DNA from: Prevotellaceae bacterium
GTDB taxonomy: Bacteria; Bacteroidota; Bacteroidia; Bacteroidales; UBA932
Assembly: GCA_031258915.1 (NCBI GenBank)
Contig: JAIRMD010000008.1
Location: forward strand, 1-8,450
Length of the DNA stretch: 8,450 nucleotides
Direction: 5' to 3'
Position numbers and translations under genes: made by a program. The notes beneath the pieces were generated by a model that saw nothing but the letters and a program-made list of their open reading frames with translations, searched no databases and was not told the origin of the DNA. Positions 1 through 5,736 of the stretch are shown here, in pieces. Every line of letters starts with the position of its first letter. Position 1 is the first letter of the stretch.

Positions 1-519
1 AACCGCACCGGCGTTCAGTACAGCGCGTGCGCGTGGTGGCGCAAGCGCGATACCGACGCCCGGTGGCTGCTGATGGAGGAAAGCCGGCTCTACTGCACCG
101 CCGGCCCGAGCCTCAGCGATAGGTTTACGGAGAGAGACTCTATGTTCGTCAAGCTGACGCTCCTCAACGGCGCCACCCTCGAAACCTGCCCCGACGCGAA
201 CACCGTCGCCGCCGGCGAGAGCGGCGGCGCAGGCAAAAAGTCGATGAAGGTGGCGGTTTACCCCAACCCAGTCGCCGCCGGCGGCTTCATCAAGCTCAAG
301 CAGAGCGGCTTTGCCGACGGCGAGGAGGAGGAAGAGGAGCGCTACGTGAAGTACTCCCTGTTCAGCAGCCAGGGCAGCCTCATCCTCACCGGCGATGCCT
401 CGCCCCTCTACGAGGGTCAGGGCCTCGCCATGCCCCAAGTTCCCGCCGGCATCTACCACCTCCTGCTCGAGGGCAGAAACGGCAAAAGGTGGGTGGCGAA
501 GGTGGCGGTGGAAAGCTAA
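1..519 (+). CDS. T9SS type A sorting domain protein (5'-truncated, C-terminal end only)
   Basis: The frame is open from base 1 with no stop until TAA at 517-519, so the gene begins upstream and only its last 172 codons are visible; the internal ATG at 73 is not a credible start. From about 244 to 516 the protein reads as a T9SS type A C-terminal sorting domain. It has a VYPNPV motif at about 256-273, a central stretch with the pattern YSLFSSQG, and a late PAGIYHLLL segment followed by a short basic end (KRWVAKVAVES). In this family the domain directs the cargo through the outer membrane by the type IX system and is then usually cleaved and replaced by surface anchoring. The part upstream of the domain is not recognised. 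A run of six Glu codons lies inside the domain at 322-339. By hand count the segment is about 65% GC, clearly higher than the genes downstream. The sorting-domain call is strong; the function of the cargo is unknown. Confidence 0.85.
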   Translation, partial: NRTGVQYSACAWWRKRDTDARWLLMEESRLYCTAGPSLSDRFTERDSMFVKLTLLNGATLETCPDANTVAAGESGGAGKKSMKVAVYPNPVAAGGFIKLKQSGFADGEEEEEERYVKYSLFSSQGSLILTGDASPLYEGQGLAMPQVPAGIYHLLLEGRNGKRWVAKVAVES

Positions 520-563
520 GGTTCTGTCCCCGCTATGGACGGAATGTTAGTAGCAATATATAA

Positions 564-602
564 CTCAAGTTTCCCACATTTTCCGAAGGTGGGAAACTTG
601 AG
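564..602. repeat. Perfect 14-bp inverted repeat (hairpin) after the T9SS cargo gene
   Basis: CTCAAGTTTCCCAC at 564-577 is the exact reverse complement of 589-602, with an 11-base loop between. It lies 45 bases after the TAA of the upstream gene, so it could act as a transcription terminator or 3' mRNA stabiliser. It has no T-run on either side, so it is not a standard Rho-independent terminator. A short palindromic repeat or mobile-element remnant is an alternative. It is followed immediately by a tandem repeat. Confidence 0.8.
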
Positions 603-637
603 ATACATCATACATCATACATCATACATCATACATC
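603..637. repeat. Five tandem copies of ATACATC
   Basis: Five identical copies of the 7-bp unit ATACATC run from 603 to 637 and start at the base after the 14-bp hairpin arm. There is no coding frame across it and there are no spacers, so it is a simple heptamer microsatellite. It lies about 60 bases upstream of the likely promoter at 697-728, where a change in copy number would alter upstream spacing but not the promoter itself. Confidence 0.9.
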
Positions 638-638
638 C

Positions 639-688
639 CCATGCGGCATGGTTGCCGGGGTGCGCACCTACTCTGCGGCAAGCGCAGA
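639..688. other. Two small dyads in the intergenic region
   Basis: CCATGC-G-GCATGG at 639-651 is a perfect odd palindrome with 6-base arms. TCTGCG at 672-677 pairs with CGCAGA at 683-688 over a 5-base loop, and a T-rich stretch (about 691-696) follows. The first resembles an operator; the second could be a weak terminator or RNA hairpin. Together with the hairpin and repeats on its left and the promoter and leader on its right, these account for the 318-base gap between genes (520-837), in which I see no coding sequence. Confidence 0.35.
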
Positions 689-696
689 AATATTTT

Positions 697-728
697 GTTG
701 CTTCTTAGAAAAAAGTGCGCTACATTTG
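697..728 (+). promoter_or_regulatory. Probable Bacteroidota-type promoter for the ureohydrolase gene
   Basis: TACATTTG at 721-728 matches the Bacteroidota -7 consensus TAnnTTTG. GTTG at 697-700 is an acceptable -33 element (consensus TTTG) with 20 bases between, within the usual 19-21. Transcription would begin around 735 and give a leader of roughly 100 bases before the ATG at 838. The assignment rests on motif match alone. Confidence 0.55.
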
Positions 729-740
729 CGCTGCTAAAAG

Positions 741-774
741 GTACGCGGGCTGGGTTTGCGCATTGCCCGCGTGC
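741..774 (+). promoter_or_regulatory. Stem-loop in the 5' leader of the ureohydrolase gene
   Basis: GTACGCGGGC at 741-750 pairs with GCCCGCGTGC at 765-774, ten pairs including one G-U, over a 14-base loop. It lies just after the predicted transcription start and about 60 bases ahead of the ATG. An A-rich stretch lies between it and the start codon. The stem could stabilise the transcript or regulate it. It does not match any riboswitch class I recognise. Confidence 0.5.
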
Positions 775-837
775 AGTATAAAACGTAATAAAGTTTGCTA
801 AATGTATTAGCGCTATATAAAAAAAGAGTAATAGTGC

Positions 838-1884
838 ATGTCATTTAATCCCAATAATATAGGCATCCCAAACGGGAGCTACTTTGCGCTTCCGTTTGCT
901 GCCAACGAGGCTATGCTGGCGCTGCTCCCCGTACCTTGGGACGTAACAACCTCATACCGTCCGGGCGCCGCCAACGGCCCCCGGGCTATGCTCAACACCT
1001 CCTCGCAAATCGACCTTTTTGACTTGGACAACGGCGACGTTTGGACGGCCGGTATAGGAACGCTGCCCGAAAGCGCCGAGATACGTCGGCTGGGCAGGTC
1101 TGCCCGCCGCGATGCCGAGAAGGTTATTGCGCTGCTGGAAAAAGGCGTGGACGAGGCCAGCGCAAAGCTACAACCCTACCTCGACCGGGTAAACAGCGCC
1201 TCGGCAACGCTCAACAGCTACGTGTACGAGCAAGCTTTTCAGCTGCTCCGGCGCGGCAAGCTGGTAGGGCTGGTGGGTGGCGACCACAGCACGCCGCTGG
1301 GCTACATCAGGGCGCTGGGGGAGGTGCACGAATCGTTCGGCATCTTGCACATCGACGCGCACGCCGACCTGCGCAAAGCCTATGAGGGGTTTGAATTTTC
1401 GCACGCATCCATCATGTACAACGTTATAGGGCAGGTACCGGCAGCAAAAAAGCTCGTGCAGGTAGCCGTTCGCGATTTGTGCAGGGACGAAGCCGATTTT
1501 GCCGCAAGCAATCCTACTGTGCAGCAATTTACAGACTATTATTTGCAAGAGAATCAATTCAATAACGTTAGCTGGGCTGCTCTATGCGAAGAAATACTTG
1601 CACCTTTGCCCCAAAAAGTGTACATTAGCTTCGATATTGACGGTCTTTCGCCTGCATACTGCCCCAACACCGGTACTCCTGTGCCCGGTGGGCTTAGCTT
1701 TCATCAGGCAAGCTACCTCATCGGGCAGCTGGTAAAGCAGGGTAAAACAATTGTGGGGTTTGACCTCTGCGAGGTATCGCCCGGCTATAGCAGCGGCGAA
1801 TGGGATGCTACGGTGGGGGCGCGTATGCTATACAAGCTGTGCGGATTTTGCATCCGATCGCAGGAAAATTATAAAGCTTTCTGA
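838..1884 (+). CDS. Ureohydrolase family protein (arginase/agmatinase/formimidoylglutamase)
   Basis: A 348-residue cytoplasmic enzyme of the arginase superfamily, which uses a binuclear Mn centre to hydrolyse a guanidino or formimidoyl group. The metal ligands are all present: H150 in GGDHS, D173/H175/D177 in DAHAD, and D266/D268 in SFDIDG. The downstream TGTPVPGG motif and a Glu in FDLCEVSP (E312), in the position of the arginase substrate-site glutamate, are also there. Compared with arginase and agmatinase, the DGLDP-type motif reads DGLSP. A helical segment, about residues 80-140, precedes GGDH. The substrate cannot be fixed: agmatine, arginine and formimidoylglutamate are all possible. 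ATG 838 is chosen because the in-frame ATG at 802 is followed by a stop at 808. It probably shares a transcript with the antiporter gene 41 bases downstream. Confidence 0.85.
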   Translation: MSFNPNNIGIPNGSYFALPFAANEAMLALLPVPWDVTTSYRPGAANGPRAMLNTSSQIDLFDLDNGDVWTAGIGTLPESAEIRRLGRSARRDAEKVIALLEKGVDEASAKLQPYLDRVNSASATLNSYVYEQAFQLLRRGKLVGLVGGDHSTPLGYIRALGEVHESFGILHIDAHADLRKAYEGFEFSHASIMYNVIGQVPAAKKLVQVAVRDLCRDEADFAASNPTVQQFTDYYLQENQFNNVSWAALCEEILAPLPQKVYISFDIDGLSPAYCPNTGTPVPGGLSFHQASYLIGQLVKQGKTIVGFDLCEVSPGYSSGEWDATVGARMLYKLCGFCIRSQENYKAF

Positions 1885-1925
1885 CAATTTCAGCAACTAA
1901 TAATTACAACTAAAATGCAATAACT

Positions 1926-3317
1926 ATGAGCAAGAAATCAAAAATCGCTAAGGCCCGGAGGTTGCTCAACCAAAGGCATAGCGCCCAAAGCATTATCAGC
2001 CCTTTTGCCAAGTTTCTCAAGCAGCAAACCACAGGAGGGATTTTGCTGCTCACGTTTAGCGCAATCGCCATTGCTGCTGCCAACCTGCCGGCGCTGCAAT
2101 GGCTGCACGATTTTTGGGACAAAGATCTTACGTTAGCGTTCAACTTCAACACCGACTACCTGCCCCTGCGCACCGTAAGGGAGTGGGTGAACAGCGGGCT
2201 TATGGTAATTTTCTTCCTTTTTCTCGGCTTGGAAATCAAGCGCGAAATGGTAGTTGAGTTGTCCTCCTCGCGCAACATCCTGCTGCCCATATTTGCAGCT
2301 ATAGGCGGTGCTGTTGCTCCGGCAGTCATCTACCTGTCTATTAATGGAATAGATGCGCCAAGCGCTTCGGGCTGGGGAATTACCACCACCACAGGGCTTG
2401 CGCTCACTATCTGCATGCTTTCGGCGCTGAAATCGCGCATTTCGCTCTCCATTAAAGTATTCCTAACGTCTGTTGCCATCATTGACACCCTCGCTACCGT
2501 TATCATAATGTCGGTTTTGTACCCGTCGCACAGCATCTACTTCGGTTTTCTCATAGCTGCCGCCATTACAGCCTGTGCGCTGATGCTGCTCAACCGCCTG
2601 CGCGTAAACTCCGCTTTCCCCTACTTTGTGCTGGGAATTTTGCTGTGGTTCTTTGTGCTGCGCTCCGGCGTGCACGCCACCCTTGCGGGCATAGTGCTGG
2701 CGCTGGCCATCCCGTCGAGCATCAGAATCAACCAAATTCGCTTCTACGTGCGCAGCCGGTTTATGCTCGAAAAGTTCAAAGAAGCCTACAATACCGCCGT
2801 GCCGCTGCTGAAAAACGAGCGGGAGCAGGAGCAAATAGGCAACCTGCTGCGTGAAATCAACCGGGCAACGCCGCTCATCCTGCGCTCCGAAAACGCGCTC
2901 TACCCTTGGGTGCACTTCTGCATCATGCCCATTTTTGCGCTGGCCAACATCGGCGCCATTATCAACGCCGATACCATCGGCATGCTCACGAGCGCTACGG
3001 CCATCGGCATTTTTTTTGGGCTGGTGCTTGGCAAGCCCATCGGCATTACGTTGATGAGCTTCATTGCCGTCAAGCTCAAGCTGACCGCGCTGCCGGAAAA
3101 AACGCGATGGGTAGAAATACTTGGCACCGGAGCGCTGGCCGGCATGGGCTTCTCCATGTCTATCTTTGCTGGCACCGTTGCATTTGACGGTGGAGATATG
3201 GTTGATTTGCAAAATTTAGGAAAACTGACAACCCTGCTATCAACCTTGTTTTCAGCAATTTGTGGATACGTCTTTTTAACTTGCACCTGCAAAAAAAGCG
3301 CTTCCCACGCTACCTGA
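1926..3317 (+). CDS. nhaA: NhaA-family Na+/H+ antiporter homologue with substituted transport aspartates
   Basis: A 463-residue polytopic inner-membrane protein. NhaA landmarks occur in order: GLMVIFFLFLGLEIKRE (about 92-108), GWGITTTTG (about 149-157), VAIIDTLATV (183-192), SGVHATLAG with H250, LYPWVHF, LGKPIG with K370 (E. coli K300), and GMGFSMSIF near the end. A long hydrophilic loop (about 260-325) before LYPWV accounts for the extra length over E. coli NhaA and is typical of longer family members. E. coli NhaA exchanges two H+ for one Na+ in pH and salt homeostasis, using D163 and D164. Here D187 matches D163, but the D164 position is T188, the D133 position is G157 and the D65 position is S90. 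The fold is recognised with high confidence, but canonical Na+/H+ exchange is doubtful. ATG 1926 is used because the ATG at 1915 meets a stop two codons later. The basic N-terminus faces a first hydrophobic segment from about residue 37. Confidence 0.9.
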   Translation: MSKKSKIAKARRLLNQRHSAQSIISPFAKFLKQQTTGGILLLTFSAIAIAAANLPALQWLHDFWDKDLTLAFNFNTDYLPLRTVREWVNSGLMVIFFLFLGLEIKREMVVELSSSRNILLPIFAAIGGAVAPAVIYLSINGIDAPSASGWGITTTTGLALTICMLSALKSRISLSIKVFLTSVAIIDTLATVIIMSVLYPSHSIYFGFLIAAAITACALMLLNRLRVNSAFPYFVLGILLWFFVLRSGVHATLAGIVLALAIPSSIRINQIRFYVRSRFMLEKFKEAYNTAVPLLKNEREQEQIGNLLREINRATPLILRSENALYPWVHFCIMPIFALANIGAIINADTIGMLTSATAIGIFFGLVLGKPIGITLMSFIAVKLKLTALPEKTRWVEILGTGALAGMGFSMSIFAGTVAFDGGDMVDLQNLGKLTTLLSTLFSAICGYVFLTCTCKKSASHAT

Positions 3318-3329
3318 CGCTTTTTTTGC
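3289..3329. terminator. Perfect 12-bp inverted repeat spanning the antiporter stop codon
   Basis: GCAAAAAAAGCG at 3289-3300 is the exact reverse complement of 3318-3329, with a 17-base loop that contains the TGA stop at 3315-3317. On the + strand the right arm ends in a run of seven T's, and on the - strand the left arm does the same, so it resembles a bidirectional intrinsic terminator. The stem is A-T rich with only a short GCG next to the loop, so strength is uncertain. Confidence 0.6.
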
Positions 3330-3337
3330 TACCTTTG
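3330..3337 (+). promoter_or_regulatory. -7 promoter box for the FKBP gene/operon
   Basis: TACCTTTG is a clean match to the Bacteroidota -7 consensus TAnnTTTG. It begins at the base after the terminator-like repeat. No good TTTG-type -33 element is present 19-21 bases upstream. Transcription would begin near 3344, giving a leader of about 105 bases before the ATG at 3450. Confidence 0.5.
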
Positions 3338-3364
3338 TACGTTCATTTTTTATCTCAATTATAA

Positions 3365-3426
3365 ACGAGCATGTTCGTAAAACATAGTATTATTCTGAAG
3401 CGAAATCCACATGCGGATTTCACTTC
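3365..3426 (+). promoter_or_regulatory. Two dyads in the 5' leader of the FKBP gene
   Basis: ACGAGCATGTTCGT at 3365-3378 is an imperfect 14-base palindrome (12 of 14 symmetric) and could be an operator or a small RNA hairpin. A second stem-loop pairs 3397-3408 with 3415-3426 with one mismatch over a 6-base loop. The ATG at 3411 starts within this loop, which argues against its use as the translation start. Any function is inferred. Confidence 0.4.
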
Positions 3427-3449
3427 GATCACTCCCAAAAACATTACAA

Positions 3450-4160
3450 ATGAAATCAATTAGAACAAGCATTTTGACAGTTGCTTTATCTGGCTTAGTG
3501 TCCATTTCGTGCACCTCCAGCGGATTAAGCGCAAGAAGCACCGAGCTTGACTCGGTAAGCTACGCTTTTGGCATTAACATTGGCCAAAGCCTGAGCAACG
3601 TAAAAATCAAAGGGCTGAACGTTGACGCCATCTCTAAGGGCATTAGCGATGTACTCAGCAAAGACGGCGAAAACGCCAAAATGACCAACGAAGAAAGCAT
3701 TGCTGTAATTGAAGCATTTTTCAAAAAGGTACAGGAAGAAACGCTTACTCGCAACCTGAAAGCAGGGGACGAATTTTTGGAAAAGAACAAAGGCGAGGAG
3801 GGTGTAATCACCACCGAAAGCGGCCTGCAGTACAAAGTAATCACCGCAGGTACAGGCCCCAAACCTGCCGATACTGACGAGGTGGAGGTGAACTACCGCG
3901 GCACGCTGCTCTCCGGCGATGAGTTCGACTCGTCGTACGAGCGCGGGCAACCTGCCAAGTTCAAGCTAAACCAGGTAATCAAAGGCTGGACGGAAGGCTT
4001 GCAGCTCGTGAACGAAGGCTCTAAGGTGCAGTTTTGGATTCCTTCCGAGCTGGCTTACGGCGAGCAAGGGGGCGGCCCCATTGAGCCAAACTCAACCCTC
4101 ATCTTCGAGATTGAGCTGCTGAAGGTCAACAAAGCCAGTGAGGATGCTGCTGCAAAGTAG
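3450..4160 (+). CDS. FKBP-type peptidyl-prolyl cis-trans isomerase, lipoprotein (Mip/FkpA-like)
   Basis: A 236-residue periplasmic or outer-membrane folding enzyme that isomerises prolyl bonds. A signal sequence (residues 1-20) ends before C21 in LVSISC, a reasonable lipobox. An N-terminal helical FKBP-N dimerisation region (about 25-115) includes DSVSYAFGINIGQSL. The catalytic FKBP domain (about 125-228) keeps the usual pocket residues: Y149 in VNYRG, F159-D160 in EFDSSYERG, V176-I177-K-G-W180, Y203 in LAYGEQG and F219 in LIFEIELL. The layout matches Mip and FkpA proteins. An in-frame ATG at 3411 would add 13 residues, but it lies in a predicted hairpin loop and would put extra sequence before the signal peptide, so ATG 3450 is preferred. 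It is probably first in the operon that continues to the Omp85 gene; the next gene begins 48 bases downstream. Confidence 0.9.
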   Translation: MKSIRTSILTVALSGLVSISCTSSGLSARSTELDSVSYAFGINIGQSLSNVKIKGLNVDAISKGISDVLSKDGENAKMTNEESIAVIEAFFKKVQEETLTRNLKAGDEFLEKNKGEEGVITTESGLQYKVITAGTGPKPADTDEVEVNYRGTLLSGDEFDSSYERGQPAKFKLNQVIKGWTEGLQLVNEGSKVQFWIPSELAYGEQGGGPIEPNSTLIFEIELLKVNKASEDAAAK

Positions 4161-4208
4161 TAGCTGCCTAACGCCGAATGGTTTTACTATTTAATTTATT
4201 CATACGAC

Positions 4209-5048
4209 ATGAAACTCCATTGCTTGAATTTTTCTACTTGCTCAACGGGCTTCATTCGGGCTGAGTTCGCTGTAGCGGTAGCCGCTTTGCTTGTATGCAG
4301 CTGCCAAACTGCGCCAGAGCACATCAGCTATACCACCATCTGCGCTACGCTCAACGCTCCGGTAACCATAGACAACAACGTGCTCTACCCAAAGCAAGCT
4401 TACCGCTACCCCCAGCTCTACAATATGGCTAACACCGCAGCACAGGATTCGCTCAACCGCATGTTTCGGCTGGCCGACTACGGCGTTCTGCAGGCCGACA
4501 CGATGTACGCCGACGTGCAGCTGATAGACGACGTGAGCTTCCTACAGGAAGAATACCTGTACTCATTTGAGTGGATACAGATAAGCTACCTGAACGATAA
4601 GCTTATATCGTACAGCGGTATGCAGGAGTATAGCGGCGGAGCACACCCCAGCTATACGCTGTACAAAGCACGTACTATTGAATTGAGCACCCTGAAACCC
4701 ATACCGTTGCATGATTTGTTTAGGGGAGATTATAAGTCGTTCTTCAGGGCACGGGTAGCCTCCTCGCAGCAGCTGGCTCAATTTACCGCCAACGGAGCCA
4801 TTGAGTATGACGAAATGAACAGCGCGTGCGACGATATACTTGACGCACTGTTGCTGCACATCGACACCATAAGCAACACCGCCAACATGCTGGTTGGCGA
4901 CACCGCGCTGAGCATCCTACAGGCTGATTTCCGCGACTACGGCTGCCCGGAGGTTATGCGAAATGTAGCTGAGGTGCGCATACCTTACCATGAGCTTGCT
5001 CCCTACATCAACCCCAAGGGATACTTACAGGAGCTCTTAAAAAAGTAG
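4209..5048 (+). CDS. DUF3298-domain (RsiV/PdaC-like) lipoprotein of unknown function
   Basis: A 279-residue predicted lipoprotein. A hydrophobic segment (about 20-31, AVAVAALLVCS) precedes C32 in a plausible lipobox, although the N-terminal region is long and carries a Glu at position 19. The mature part contains YSGGAHPSY (G143-G144-A145-H146-P147), the signature of the DUF3298 family, here following a DUF4163-type region (about 40-130). Later come LHDLF and a terminal segment ending in YINPKGYLQELLKK. Relatives include the anti-sigma factor RsiV and the deacetylase PdaC, in which these domains lie outside the catalytic part. No catalytic motif is visible here, so no reaction is assigned. 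The stop is one base before the ubiE start, implying translational coupling. Confidence 0.75.
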   Translation: MKLHCLNFSTCSTGFIRAEFAVAVAALLVCSCQTAPEHISYTTICATLNAPVTIDNNVLYPKQAYRYPQLYNMANTAAQDSLNRMFRLADYGVLQADTMYADVQLIDDVSFLQEEYLYSFEWIQISYLNDKLISYSGMQEYSGGAHPSYTLYKARTIELSTLKPIPLHDLFRGDYKSFFRARVASSQQLAQFTANGAIEYDEMNSACDDILDALLLHIDTISNTANMLVGDTALSILQADFRDYGCPEVMRNVAEVRIPYHELAPYINPKGYLQELLKK

Positions 5049-5049
5049 C

Positions 5050-5736
5050 ATGGGCAATGACATGCCTCGCGTAGCAGAAATGTTTGATAGCATTTCCGCA
5101 CGGTACGATTTACTCAACCATCTGCTGTCGCTGGGAGTTGACAGGTGTTGGCGGCGGAGGATGGCGCGGTGCGCCGGGCGGAGCCGGCCGCAGCGCATAC
5201 TTGACGTGGCCACCGGCACCGGCGATTCGGCCATAGCGCTGAAAAAAAGCGGGGCAACGCGCATTGTGGGGGTTGATATATCCGCGCAAATGCTCAAGCA
5301 GGCCAAAGCAAAACCCAGCGCCGCGGGCATTGAGTTCATCCAAGCCAACGGCGAGCAGCTCCCGTTTGCCGACGGCTGCTTTGATGTGGTAACAATTGCT
5401 TTCGGCATTCGCAACTTTGAGCGTCGGCAGCAAGGCCTGCGGGAGATGCGGCGCACACTCAGGCCGGGCGGGATGCTCATCGTGCTGGAGCTCTCGATGC
5501 CTGCCAACCGCATTGCGCGAGGCGTATACAAGCTTTACTTTTTGAAAATCGTACCTCTGCTGGGCAAGCTTATATCGCGCAGCAGCTACGCATACCGCTA
5601 CCTCCCCTACTCGGTTGATGAATTTCCTCCACGAAAAGCATTTGCGTCCGAAATTACGGAGGCAGGGTTTGAAAAGGTAAACGCAACAGCGCTGAGCGGA
5701 GGCATGGCTACTATATACGAAGCAAGAAAAAAGTGA
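5050..5736 (+). CDS. ubiE: Demethylmenaquinone methyltransferase (UbiE/MenG)
   Basis: A 228-residue class I S-adenosylmethionine methyltransferase that carries out the final C-methylation of demethylmenaquinone to menaquinone; menG is the synonym for the menaquinone role, the expected one in Bacteroidota. The family entry motif MFDSISARYDLLN is near the N-terminus. DVATGTGD (D52-D59) is the SAM-binding motif I, and D76 in VGVDIS is the acidic residue at the end of the second strand. NGEQLPFAD (100-108), GIRNF (119-123), RPGGMLIVLE and YRYLPYSVDEFPP (about 182-194) are UbiE-specific landmarks. Length is usual for the family. The start lies one base after the upstream TAG. The end overlaps the GTG start of porT by four bases (GTGA). 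Confidence 0.95.
   Translation: MGNDMPRVAEMFDSISARYDLLNHLLSLGVDRCWRRRMARCAGRSRPQRILDVATGTGDSAIALKKSGATRIVGVDISAQMLKQAKAKPSAAGIEFIQANGEQLPFADGCFDVVTIAFGIRNFERRQQGLREMRRTLRPGGMLIVLELSMPANRIARGVYKLYFLKIVPLLGKLISRSSYAYRYLPYSVDEFPPRKAFASEITEAGFEKVNATALSGGMATIYEARKK

Noticed and set aside
603..637. CRISPR-like array
   Set aside because: The units are 7 bases with no spacers and there are no cas genes; it is a simple tandem repeat.
2463..3212. Long open frame of about 249 codons on the - strand opposite the antiporter gene
   Set aside because: It overlaps a clearly recognisable membrane protein on the + strand, its translation is rich in Gln, His and Arg with no recognisable motif, and no promoter is visible; it is a shadow of the codon pattern.
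3411..3449. ATG at 3411 as start of the FKBP gene
   Set aside because: It lies in the loop of a predicted hairpin and would place 13 extra residues ahead of a good lipoprotein signal peptide that begins at 3450.
4598..5580. Shared AAGCTTATATCG in the DUF3298 gene (about 4600) and ubiE (about 5567)
   Set aside because: Twelve bases, both in coding sequence encoding Leu-Ile-Ser, with no extension; consistent with chance.
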